The notes under the pieces are model-generated. The model saw nothing but the letters and a program-made list of their open reading frames with translations, ran no database searches and was not told where the DNA came from. This document shows positions 18,776-26,160 of a stretch of DNA of 64,000 nt, piece by piece. Source of the DNA: Pseudomonas sp. R5-89-07 (lineage in GTDB: Bacteria > Pseudomonadota > Gammaproteobacteria > Pseudomonadales > Pseudomonadaceae); assembly GCF_003851685.1 (NCBI RefSeq), contig NZ_CP027727.1, positions 2,418,001-2,482,000 of the forward strand. The letters are read 5' to 3'. Position numbers and translations under genes: made by a program. Each line of letters opens with the position of its first letter. Position 1 is the stretch's first letter.

Positions 18776-20095
18776 GTGAAATTCAGCCTGCCGAAAATTG
18801 CTACCGCCCCCTTCTGCCCGCCGGAAGTGGCCGGCTCCGTCGCCGTCGATCCCAAGGCGTCGTTTTTCAAACGTGCGCTGATGTTCGCCGGCCCCGGCCT
18901 GCTGATCTCCATCGGCTACATGGATCCCGGCAACTGGGCGACCGCCATCGAAGCCGGTTCGCGCTATGGCTACAGCCTGTTATTCGTGGTGTTGCTGGCC
19001 AGCCTGGCGGGGATGGCGGTGCAGTGCCTGTGCTCGCGGCTGGGGATCGCCACCGGTAAAGATTTGGCGCAACTGTGCCGCGAGCGCTACAGCAAGCGCT
19101 CCGCGCGTACCCAATGGGTGCTGGCGGAAATTTCCATCATCGCCACCGACCTTGCCGAAGTGCTCGGCTGTGCCCTGGCGTTTCACCTGCTGCTGGGTGT
19201 ATCGCTGACCACCGGTATTATCATCACCGCCTTCGACACGCTGTTGATCCTGGCCCTGCAGAACCGAGGCTTCCGTCGCCTGGAAGCGATAATGCTGGCG
19301 CTGGTCGCGACCATCGGCGTGTGTTTCTTTATCGAACTGGTGCTGATCAAACCCTACTGGCCGGACGTGTTCAGTGGCTTCACCCCATCCCTGTCGGCCA
19401 TCAGCGACGCCGCGCCGCTGTACCTGGCCATCGGCATCCTCGGTGCGACCGTGATGCCGCATAACCTCTACCTGCACAGCTCGATTGTGCAGACCCGCCT
19501 GATCGGCAAGGACCTGGCCAGCAAACAGGACGCGGTCAAGCTTGCGCGCATCGACACCATTGGCTCCCTGGCCCTGGCCCTGTTGGTCAACGCGGCAATC
19601 CTGGTGCTGGCCGCCGCAGCGTTCCACAAGACCGGCCATACCGATGTGGTGGAAATCCAGGACGCCTATCACCTGCTCGACCCGCTGGTGGGTGGCGCGT
19701 TTGCCAGCATCCTGTTCGGTATCGCCTTGCTGGCCTCGGGCCAGAGTTCGACCTTTACCGGCACGATCGCCGGGCAGGTGATTATGGAGGGTTACCTGAA
19801 CCTGCGCATACCCTGCTGGCAGCGCCGCCTGATTACCCGTGGGCTGGCGCTGATCCCGGCGTTCCTCGGGGTGTGGCTGATGGGCGACGACGCCATCGGC
19901 AAGCTGCTGATCCTCAGTCAGGTGGTGCTGAGCCTGCAGTTGCCCTTTGCGTTATACCCATTGATCCGTATGACCGGCGACAAGCACCTGATGGGGCCAT
20001 TCGTTAACCGACTGCCCACGCGGATGCTGGCGTGGTTCTTGTTTGCGGTGATCAGTGGGGCGAATGCGTGGTTGATCGGGCAGTGGTTGTTCTGA
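18776..20095 (+). CDS. mntH: Nramp-family Mn2+/H+ symporter MntH
   Basis: Proton-coupled divalent metal transporter of the inner membrane, about 439 residues and eleven hydrophobic helices. Metal-binding motifs are intact: DPGN in helix 1 (GYMDPGNWAT) and MPHNLYLHS in helix 6; the following loop region GQSSTFTGTIAGQ is also typical. The GTG at 18776 is chosen; an upstream TTG at 18752 would add eight non-conserved residues. Imports Mn2+ (possibly Fe2+). No Fur or MntR box could be identified with confidence upstream. Its stop lies two bases from the convergent LysR gene's stop. Confidence 0.93.
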   Translation: MKFSLPKIATAPFCPPEVAGSVAVDPKASFFKRALMFAGPGLLISIGYMDPGNWATAIEAGSRYGYSLLFVVLLASLAGMAVQCLCSRLGIATGKDLAQLCRERYSKRSARTQWVLAEISIIATDLAEVLGCALAFHLLLGVSLTTGIIITAFDTLLILALQNRGFRRLEAIMLALVATIGVCFFIELVLIKPYWPDVFSGFTPSLSAISDAAPLYLAIGILGATVMPHNLYLHSSIVQTRLIGKDLASKQDAVKLARIDTIGSLALALLVNAAILVLAAAAFHKTGHTDVVEIQDAYHLLDPLVGGAFASILFGIALLASGQSSTFTGTIAGQVIMEGYLNLRIPCWQRRLITRGLALIPAFLGVWLMGDDAIGKLLILSQVVLSLQLPFALYPLIRMTGDKHLMGPFVNRLPTRMLAWFLFAVISGANAWLIGQWLF

Positions 20096-20096
20096 C

Positions 20097-21029
20097 TCAC
20101 CGATCCCAATACGGCACCGTCCCGAAGCACTCCACAAAATAATCGATCACGGTGCGCACCTTCAGCGACAGCCTGCGGCTACCCGGCCATAACGCCGCGA
20201 TCTGCTGGGGCTCCAGGGTGGTCGCCACTTCGTATTCGGTGAGCACCGCCTGCAAGGTGCCGGCGCGCAGGCCTTCGCCAATCAGCCAGGACGGAAACAC
20301 CACCAGCCCCAGGCCCTGTTCGGCGGCGTGGGTCAGGGTGTCGGCGTGGTTGCCGGTGATCGGGCCCTTGACGCTGTAGGCGCTCCAGTCGCCCTGGTCG
20401 CGGCGGAAGAACCAGCGTTCCTGGCCTTTGACGCCCTTGTAGGCCAGGCATTGGTGATTGGCCAGTTCGTCGGGATGGCACGGCGTACCGTGCCGCGCCA
20501 GGTAGGCGGGGCTGGCGGCGAGGCGGAAGCGTTGTGGCGCGAAGATACGCGCCTGCATGCTGGAATCATTGAGCACGCCGATACGAAACAGCAGGTCGGT
20601 GCCGTCCTGCAGTGGATCGACGAAGGTATCGGTTTGCTGGATATCCAGTTGCAGTTTCGGATAGCGCCGGCACAACTCCCCCAGCCACGGCGCCAGGTGA
20701 CGCTGGCCGAATACCATCGGCGCATTGATGCGCACCAATCCGCTGGGTTCGCTGTCCTGTTCCTGCAGCGCTTGGCTGGCGGTTTCCAGTTGCTCCAGCA
20801 TCAAGCGCGCGTGGCGCCCGAGCAGGCGTCCGGCTTCGGTGGGGCTCACCGCGCGGGTATGGCGGTACAGCAACTGCTGGCCGAGGGCCTGCTCCATCAG
20901 CTGGATCTGCCGGGAAATGGACGACGGCGCCAGACCTTCGCGGCGTGCCACCTCGGAAAAACTGCCATGGTCCAGCACCGCAACGAACAGGTGTAGCGCC
21001 TTGAAACTCAGCTCATTGAAACCCTGCAT
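20097..21029 (-). CDS. LysR-family transcriptional regulator
   Basis: 310 residues from the ATG at 21029; the frame stays open further upstream, but the sequence there shows no LysR character. Residues 1-60 contain the winged helix-turn-helix (FVAVLDHGSFSEVARREGLAPSS...). From about 90 on it is the periplasmic-binding-like effector domain typical of the DsdC/CrgA-type branch (VRINAPMVFGQRHLAP, RIGVLNDSSMQAR, AEQGLGLVVFPSW). It is divergent from the two YdcZ-type genes with a 115-base shared region, so it most likely controls them. Inducer unknown. Confidence 0.9.
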   Translation of the reverse strand: MQGFNELSFKALHLFVAVLDHGSFSEVARREGLAPSSISRQIQLMEQALGQQLLYRHTRAVSPTEAGRLLGRHARLMLEQLETASQALQEQDSEPSGLVRINAPMVFGQRHLAPWLGELCRRYPKLQLDIQQTDTFVDPLQDGTDLLFRIGVLNDSSMQARIFAPQRFRLAASPAYLARHGTPCHPDELANHQCLAYKGVKGQERWFFRRDQGDWSAYSVKGPITGNHADTLTHAAEQGLGLVVFPSWLIGEGLRAGTLQAVLTEYEVATTLEPQQIAALWPGSRRLSLKVRTVIDYFVECFGTVPYWDR

Positions 21030-21144
21030 CCTGACTCCTGGCTGTGCATATTGCGCAAAGGTGTTGTCGGCATGCTGCCATTTATCGCACAGCCAGGCCA
21101 CTGGATAATGCGCGCCATGTTTCTTCTTCAATTGCAGGTGATGT

Positions 21145-21633
21145 ATGCAGGCACGTTCTATCGAGGGCACGGCGCAGGCCAGGCCGAATCGCAACATTCT
21201 TCGGCTGCTGTTGCTGCCGCTGGTCATTCTGGCGGGCATGGGGCTGTCGGTCGAAGCCGGTCTGCTTGGGCCCTTGGGCGTGCAGGTCGGGCATTTATGG
21301 GCGACCTTGAGCATCTTCGGCGTTGGCTCGGCGATCCTGTTTCTGCTGTTGCTGTTCAGCGGCCCGCAAAAGGGCCCAGCCCTCACGCAACTGCCGCGCT
21401 GGCAGTTGATCGGCGGTTTCTTGGGGCCGATGTACGTGGTGGTGCTGACCCTGGCCACGCCCCATATCGGGGTGGCGATGACGATGATTGCGATCCTCTC
21501 CGGGCAGGTGGGCAAGAGTGTACTGATCGACCATTTCGGCTGGTTCGGCACGGCGCGCAAGCGCGTCAATGTGGAGCGCTGGATAGCCCTGGCGTTGATT
21601 GTGGCGGCACTTGTTTTGATTGCACGAGGGTAA
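21145..21633 (+). CDS. YdcZ-type (DUF606) DMT-family membrane protein, first of pair
   Basis: 162-residue membrane protein with about five hydrophobic helices (LLLPLVILAGMGLSVEAGL, VGSAILFLLLLF, MYVVVLTLATPHIGVAM, WIALALIVAALVLIA). The half-size format, the motif GxLGPxxV and the later PHIGVAMTMIAILSGQ match DUF606/YdcZ members of the drug/metabolite transporter superfamily, which act as two-gene pairs. A second family member follows after four bases. AGGTGA lies just upstream of the start. The divergent LysR gene is the likely regulator. Substrate unknown. Confidence 0.82.
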   Translation: MQARSIEGTAQARPNRNILRLLLLPLVILAGMGLSVEAGLLGPLGVQVGHLWATLSIFGVGSAILFLLLLFSGPQKGPALTQLPRWQLIGGFLGPMYVVVLTLATPHIGVAMTMIAILSGQVGKSVLIDHFGWFGTARKRVNVERWIALALIVAALVLIARG

Positions 21634-21637
21634 GTCG

Positions 21638-22093
21638 ATGAATCTGATTCTATTGTTGGTGGTGGTTGTCGCCGCGGGTGCGGTCTTGAGCGTGCAGGCG
21701 GCCATCAACGGTCGCCTGGGCCAGACCGTCGGGGTGTTGCGCAGCAGCCTGCTGACCTTTGCGGTGGGGGCGCTCACCACTGCGCTGCTGATCTTTTTCT
21801 TCGAGCCCGCCCAGGCGGTCAGTTTGCTGGACGTGCCGAAGTGGCAACTGACTGGCGCCTTGTTCGGCGTGGTGTACATGATAGTGATGGTTGGCGCGGT
21901 GCCGGTGGTCGGTACGGCGGTCGCCACCGTGGCGGTGATCGTGGGGCAGTTGGGCATGGGCATGCTGATCGACAACTTCGGCTGGCTGGGCAACCCGGCG
22001 ATCGAACTGTCCGGCAGCCGGATCGTGGCGATGCTGTGCCTGGCTCTGGCGCTGGTGTTCATGTATCGCAGCAACACACGCCAGGCTGACTGA
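21638..22093 (+). CDS. YdcZ-type (DUF606) DMT-family membrane protein, second of pair
   Basis: 151 residues, about five hydrophobic helices, starting four bases after the stop of its partner. Shows AAINGRLGQTVG near the N-terminus, PKWQLTGALFGVVYMIVM and VVGTAVATVAVIVGQLGMG, all characteristic of DUF606. It is clearly homologous to the upstream gene (for example GQxGxxxLIDxFGWxG in both), so the two likely arose by duplication and form a heterodimeric transporter. The direction and substrate of transport cannot be told. Confidence 0.82.
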   Translation: MNLILLLVVVVAAGAVLSVQAAINGRLGQTVGVLRSSLLTFAVGALTTALLIFFFEPAQAVSLLDVPKWQLTGALFGVVYMIVMVGAVPVVGTAVATVAVIVGQLGMGMLIDNFGWLGNPAIELSGSRIVAMLCLALALVFMYRSNTRQAD

Positions 22094-22182
22094 CGGCGCT
22101 GAACCTTGGCGCCGCGCTGGCAGTCACTGCTTAAGGTGTGGCGTTCGCTGCGCCTTGACGACCATGAAGAAGGAGTCTGACC

Positions 22183-22359
22183 ATGCCGGATCCAACCTGT
22201 GCCTGCCCACATTGCAAATGCGTACTGGGCGTCGACGCGGTCATGAAGGAGGGTAAGGGCTATTGCTGCCAGGGTTGCGCCGAACATCATGCGCACGGTG
22301 AGCCCTGCGCTGCGGCAAACGACTGCGAATGCGCCAAGTCGGCTGCCAACGCGAGCTGA
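22183..22359 (+). CDS. bacterial metallothionein (SmtA/BmtA type), 58 residues
   Basis: Short gene with a strong ribosome binding site (AGGAG at 22171-22175, seven bases before ATG). The product has 10 cysteines and 4 histidines in 58 residues: an N-terminal CACPHCKC cluster, a central YCCQGCAEHHAHGEPC and a C-terminal CEC. This order (CxCxxCxC, YCxxxCAxxHxxGxPC, CxC) is the signature of bacterial metallothioneins, which bind several Zn2+/Cd2+ ions through Cys and His in the cytoplasm. It follows the YdcZ pair by 89 bases. No obvious SmtB-type operator was found. Confidence 0.88.
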   Translation: MPDPTCACPHCKCVLGVDAVMKEGKGYCCQGCAEHHAHGEPCAAANDCECAKSAANAS

Positions 22360-22383
22360 ACCCTGGAATATGGGAGAGGGCCT

Positions 22384-22459
22384 GGTGGGAGGGGGCTTGC
22401 CCCCGATGGCGGAATATCAGTCACTGTATCTGTGCCTGAAACACCGCTATCGGAGCACA
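22384..22459. repeat. REP sequence with degraded inverted partner
   Basis: GTGGGAGGGGGCTTGCCCCC (22385-22404), continuing with GATGGC, is an intact REP like those at 3464. The mirror arm about 35 bases on (ACACCGCTATCGG...) keeps only its inner part, so this is a decayed REPIN behind the metallothionein gene. Confidence 0.75.
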
Positions 22460-22494
22460 GGTATCTACACAACTTTGTAGCAGCCTACGGTAAC

Positions 22495-22800
22495 CACGAT
22501 GCGAAGCGAGCCGCTCTTGATCTTGCTCTTGATCTTAGGCGCCCCGTTAAACCACGCTGGCCGGAATTCGACAGTGATTTGGAGGGTAAACCGGCAGGAA
22601 TGCCGGTTTAGCCGCCCCGCGCCATGGATGGCGCGTGGCGGCGGCCCTCCAAATCAATGTCGGATTACGGGCACACCGAGCGTGAGCGAGGTGCCGAGTG
22701 GTGGGGCAGGAGCCCTTTTGGTTACTTTTGGGGCTCTTTTCCAAAAGTGACCCGCCGTAAGGACGGAACCCTAAGCCGCCGTTACCGCAGCAACGGATAT
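22495..22800. repeat. folded intergenic element: three-way junction plus a second hairpin
   Basis: Gene-free DNA with strong symmetry. A 12-base outer stem (TGATTTGGAGGG 22575-22586 with CCCTCCAAATCA 22645-22656) directly encloses two hairpins. The first has a perfect 10-base stem, TAAACCGGCA 22587-22596 with TGCCGGTTTA 22601-22610. The second has GCCGCC 22611-22616 / GGCGGC 22637-22642 and GCGCCAT 22619-22625 / ATGGCGC 22628-22634. A further stem GGTTACTTTTGG 22720-22731 / CCAAAAGTGACC 22741-22752 has one G-T pair. I recall closely similar text between genes in many Pseudomonas genomes, often mis-annotated as small proteins, so this is probably a dispersed repeat. Confidence 0.7.
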
Positions 22801-22830
22801 GTACTCGCTCTGATCCAACATCATTGTCGA

Positions 22831-22870
22831 CTGTCAGGCCGCCATCGGGGGCAAGCCCCCTCCCACATTT
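22831..22870. repeat. single REP sequence
   Basis: CCATCGGGGGCAAGCCCCCT, followed by CCCACA, is the reverse complement of the REP at 22384. It stands alone between the folded element and the end of the nucleoside permease gene. Confidence 0.75.
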
Positions 22871-22879
22871 TGAGAGGCG

Positions 22880-23908
22880 TCAGGCCTCGGGGACGCCTTT
22901 TTCCCATGCGGACCAGTTGTTCAGGATCGCCTGCACGAGCGGATTTCCCGTACGGTACAAGTTCTCCAGCGCCGGTACGAAACCGCCCTGGTCAGCGTAC
23001 TTGAGCAGGTTGTCCACTTCGCTGTAGCCCGGATAGGGGCGATCGAAGTCCGAACCCGCCCGCACCACGGCCAGGCGCTGGATATCCACCAGGCCTTCGC
23101 GGCTGGCGCGCAGTAGCGCTTCGTAGGTGGAGTTGTCTTCCTGCTGGGTGGTGCAGTATTCGCCTTTGTTGTCGGTGAGCAGTTTGGTCCATACCTCGGC
23201 GCGCTCGCTCAGGCGCGTACCGGAGAACCAGGTGTTGCCCGCCAGGGTGTCGCAGCGGGTAACTTGCGGTGGCTGATTGGCCGGCGCGGCGGGGTAGTGC
23301 TTGCGCCAGGCGGCGGATTCCTTGCTTTCCGTCAGCTCCACCTTGTGCGACAGGGCAAACGCCTTGGCTTGCAGCTTGGGGTTGAGCTCGAACACTTCGG
23401 TCTTGTAGTCCAGCGGTGGTTTTTCGTTGGGACCCTTGGTGTTGATGCCGATATAGCCTGTTGGCCAATCCTTGGGCGCGTCACGTGAATCCAATTCCCA
23501 CTGTGTACCGAATTCCACCAGGTAATGCGCCCAGGCGGCGGTGCCGATGGTGCCGTGCTTGGGGCTGATACCGGCAATCCCTGCGATCAGGAAATAGCTC
23601 TGGCGCAAGTCGAACCTGGGCGACAGGGCCAGCGCCAGGGTCGAGGCGGCCGCGTTGGTCTGGCCCATGCCTGTCACCAGCAGGCATACGTCCTGGGTGT
23701 TGCAGCGAATCGCCGGGTATTCGGCGGACAGGCCCGGCACGCGCACCTGCTGGGTGAGTTGCAGGCGATCGATCCAGGTCTGCGCCTCGGGGGCAAACAT
23801 GGTGATCAGCATCACCTTGGGTTTGATCGGCGCGGCGTTGTCTGCCAGTACCACGTGGGGCAGCAGGGCCAGGCCAATGGCCATTGATAGACGGGTAAGG
23901 GTATTCAT
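22880..23908 (-). CDS. purine nucleoside permease (NUP) family protein, exported
   Basis: 342 residues with a signal peptide (LSMAIGLALLPHVVLA). The mature protein matches the NUP family: KPKVMLITMFAPEAQTW, CLLVTGMGQTNAAAST, YFLIAGIAGISPKHGTIG and VVRAGSDFDRPYPG. Although named after a yeast permease, there is no transmembrane bundle here, and the IAGIAG...GTIG stretch resembles the nucleoside phosphorylase/nucleosidase fold, so a periplasmic nucleoside-binding or nucleosidase role is more plausible (inference). It lies 14 bases downstream of tsx, almost surely in the same operon. Confidence 0.85.
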   Translation of the reverse strand: MNTLTRLSMAIGLALLPHVVLADNAAPIKPKVMLITMFAPEAQTWIDRLQLTQQVRVPGLSAEYPAIRCNTQDVCLLVTGMGQTNAAASTLALALSPRFDLRQSYFLIAGIAGISPKHGTIGTAAWAHYLVEFGTQWELDSRDAPKDWPTGYIGINTKGPNEKPPLDYKTEVFELNPKLQAKAFALSHKVELTESKESAAWRKHYPAAPANQPPQVTRCDTLAGNTWFSGTRLSERAEVWTKLLTDNKGEYCTTQQEDNSTYEALLRASREGLVDIQRLAVVRAGSDFDRPYPGYSEVDNLLKYADQGGFVPALENLYRTGNPLVQAILNNWSAWEKGVPEA

Positions 23909-23922
23909 CTGCAGCTCCTTGA

Positions 23923-24873
23923 TCAGAATTGGTAGCCCACGCCGGCGTAGTAACCCCAGCCGTCGGAACGGGCGCGGAAGTTGCCGTCGCCGAAATTCAA
24001 CTCGCTGCCATCCTCCCAGTTGCCGCCGTTATGAAAGTAACGGCCGACCAGGGTAAAGCGCAGGTGGGTGAACGAGTACAGCAACACGTTGGTCGCCACC
24101 AGGGAGTTGGCGGTGCGCGCCGGGTTGTCCTTGTGCAGGTCCGAGCCGAAATCATAGTTGGTGAAGCCGATGTAGGTCAGCGAGGCACCGTTGTCGAATT
24201 TGCCGATGGGCACGATGTATTTCATCTGCGCGCGGTAGCCGTCCCAGGAATACTCATTGCTGGCGCCGTAGTTTTCCCACTGGTAGCGCCCGTAGAAGTT
24301 CGCCGACAGGTTGACCCGCGAGTGGGTGTCGATATCGGTGCCAAGGCCGCTGTACAGGGTATTGGCGCGGTTCGCCTTGTTGCTGCCGTGGTCGTAGATC
24401 CAGTCGAACGCCACATACCACTCCTTGAACGGTCCGATCGCCAGGCTGCGGCCGGCGAGGTAGTCGATGGAAATACGTGGTTCATGCTCCATGAACACGG
24501 GTGAGCCATGGTCCCACGCGCCTTTGTCATTGCTGTTACCGATGCCGAGGATCTTTGGCACATCAATGTAGCCGTACAGCTCGAACGGGCCCTTGCGACC
24601 GAAATACTCGTATTCCAGGTACACGTCATCCTGGGGCTTGGGGCCGAAGCTGATGTCCTTGCTGCCGATCAGCGTCAGGTCCTGGTTGAACCACTCCGAC
24701 AGGTAAGCGCCTTTTTTTGCCGGCGGGCTCGCCTCCGGGCTCAAGGTTTCGCCCTGTGCTGAGTCATCGGCGGGTTTGTCCTGCGCCAAAATGGGTGCAC
24801 TGAGTACTCCCGTAACGGCGGCCAGTAGCAAGGAAACACCAAAGCAAGCTCGAGGCGTTGAGGTGGGGTGCAT
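23923..24873 (-). CDS. tsx: Tsx-like nucleoside-specific outer-membrane channel
   Basis: 316 residues with an N-terminal signal region ending near APILAQ. The mature part is a beta-barrel with many aromatic alternating strands (YLEYEYFGRKGPFELYGYID, EWYVAFDWIYDHGS, YYAGVGYQF) and a C-terminal Phe, the outer-membrane assembly signal. The pattern PFELYGYIDVPKILGIGN and FMEHEPRISID is characteristic of Tsx/OmpK porins, which pass nucleosides across the outer membrane. First gene of a two-gene operon with the NUP-family protein. Confidence 0.9.
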   Translation of the reverse strand: MHPTSTPRACFGVSLLLAAVTGVLSAPILAQDKPADDSAQGETLSPEASPPAKKGAYLSEWFNQDLTLIGSKDISFGPKPQDDVYLEYEYFGRKGPFELYGYIDVPKILGIGNSNDKGAWDHGSPVFMEHEPRISIDYLAGRSLAIGPFKEWYVAFDWIYDHGSNKANRANTLYSGLGTDIDTHSRVNLSANFYGRYQWENYGASNEYSWDGYRAQMKYIVPIGKFDNGASLTYIGFTNYDFGSDLHKDNPARTANSLVATNVLLYSFTHLRFTLVGRYFHNGGNWEDGSELNFGDGNFRARSDGWGYYAGVGYQF

Positions 24874-24946
24874 TGAAAGTCCCTATTCGTACGCGGTTTT
24901 GGCCCGATTCTTCGGGTGGAGTGAACCTGGCTGCCAAGTTCGTTCC

Positions 24947-24958
24947 GCAAACGTTTGC
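24947..24958. promoter_or_regulatory. PurR-like LacI-family operator upstream of tsx
   Basis: Perfect 12-base palindrome GCAAACGTTTGC, with the sequence fitting the PurR-type LacI-family consensus (CGCAAACGTTTGCG). It is 74 bases upstream of the tsx start codon, consistent with a repressor site for a purine or nucleoside-sensing LacI-family protein encoded elsewhere. Confidence 0.65.
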
Positions 24959-25027
24959 ACAGGCTGTACCAACTTTGCTCAATCATCTGAAAGGCCTGCA
25001 AAAAAGCCTGATTAGTCGTCCTATTGG

Positions 25028-25951
25028 TCAGAAATGACTGGGTGTCATTTTTTCGAGGTGGTTGCCGGTCTCGCGCCGGTACTCGCTCGGCGTCTGGTTC
25101 ATCTCGATGCGAAAGTGACGATTGAAATTGGACAGGTTGGCGTAGCCGACTTCGAAGCAGATATCCGCCACCGACATGTCGCTTTGCAGCAATAGCCGGC
25201 AGGCACGCTGCACGCGGAATTTGCGCATCAGCTCGATGAAACCATGGCCGGTATTGCGTTTGAAGAAGCGCGAGAAACCCGGTTCGCTCATGTCCAGTTG
25301 CCGGGCGATGTCTGACAGGCGCACATCGCCGCTCAGTTCACGCATCAAGTAGTCGAAGGCCTTGTTGATACGTTCGGCGCTGCGCGGGTCCAGGGTCGGC
25401 GCGTAGGGTGGGCTGGCCAGCACCTTGAGCTGTCGGGGCGGGGCGTTCTTGAGGATGTCGAGCAGTTGCAGGAACAGGATCAGGCGTTGCAGGCCCTGGG
25501 CGCTGCCGATGGCTTCCATCAACCGCGCCGCCTGCAACGCGGTTTCGCCAGTGAACTCAAGGCCGCGTCGCGCGTTTTCAAACAATGGCTGCAGGTCACC
25601 CAGTTCCGGCAGGGCATTGCGCAGGGCGAGGAGTGCGGCGCCGTCAAATTGCAGCACCACGTCGCGACCGCTCAGGCACTCGCCGGGCGCCAGGTCGCCA
25701 ATCCAGTCGTGGGGCAGGTCGGGGCCGATCAAGGCGACATGCCCGGCACTGAACGCACCAATGTAGTCGCCGGCCACCAGCTTGCCGCTGCCGTGGCGGA
25801 TCAGGTGGATTTCAAACTCAGGGTGATGATTCCAGCGCGCCCGCTCGACCGGGTAGTCATGTTCGAACCAGCGAAAGCAGTGCTCCGGTTCGGGCAGGAT
25901 CACTTCACGTTCGGCGGGGCGATGCTCGAACAGGGCGGCGCGGATGGGCAT
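25028..25951 (-). CDS. AraC-family regulator, probably of polyol uptake (MtlR-like)
   Basis: 307 residues from the ATG at 25951 (an upstream in-frame start at 25984 lacks support). The N-terminal half is a cupin-type sensor (WNHHPEFEIHLIRHGSG, GDYIGAFSAGHVALIGPDLPHDW). The C-terminal 100 residues hold two helix-turn-helix motifs (RLSDIARQLDMSEPGFSRFFK and SVADICFEVGYANLSNFNRHF). It is divergent from a polyol-binding protein gene. In P. fluorescens the mannitol operon is controlled by the AraC-type MtlR, and the same gene order supports that assignment by inference. Confidence 0.85.
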   Translation of the reverse strand: MPIRAALFEHRPAEREVILPEPEHCFRWFEHDYPVERARWNHHPEFEIHLIRHGSGKLVAGDYIGAFSAGHVALIGPDLPHDWIGDLAPGECLSGRDVVLQFDGAALLALRNALPELGDLQPLFENARRGLEFTGETALQAARLMEAIGSAQGLQRLILFLQLLDILKNAPPRQLKVLASPPYAPTLDPRSAERINKAFDYLMRELSGDVRLSDIARQLDMSEPGFSRFFKRNTGHGFIELMRKFRVQRACRLLLQSDMSVADICFEVGYANLSNFNRHFRIEMNQTPSEYRRETGNHLEKMTPSHF

Positions 25952-26033
25952 GCTGCTGCCTCTTGTGCGTTGGATAAGCGCCAAAATACCCGCCTCGGCA
26001 CGTGCGGCGCTACCCCCGGCATCGCCCGGCGCT

Positions 26034-26073
26034 GATACTTTTTTGCGCCTGGCTTAGCGGTTAAAAAAGTATC
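26034..26073. promoter_or_regulatory. inverted repeat in the AraC / polyol-binding protein intergenic region
   Basis: Perfect 11-base arms GATACTTTTTT (26034-26044) and AAAAAAGTATC (26063-26073) with an 18-base spacer, between divergent genes and about 88 bases before the polyol-binding protein start. Its placement suggests a regulator binding site; a terminator is unlikely as no gene ends here. Confidence 0.5.
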
Positions 26074-26160
26074 GGTGGAGCATCCGCCAGGGGTTTGTGA
26101 GACGCCGGCCCAAGCTGCTGTAATCGGCGCTCAACAACAAGAAAAACGGTGGAAACCGCC

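Noticed and set aside
20097..21569. Longer version of the LysR-type protein starting at 21569
   Set aside because: The extra N-terminal part lies antisense to the first YdcZ-type gene and has no LysR similarity; the helix-turn-helix begins soon after the ATG at 21029.
22495..22870. Possible insertion of the folded element into an older REPIN
   Set aside because: The REPs at 22384 and 22842 are in opposite orientation on either side, but the former already has its own decayed mirror arm at about 22445, so the simple insertion story does not hold.
22624..23004. 126-codon plus-strand frame in the folded element
   Set aside because: The frame reads through the inverted repeats and into the antisense of the nucleoside permease-family gene. 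It belongs to a class of spurious proteins called from this Pseudomonas repeat.
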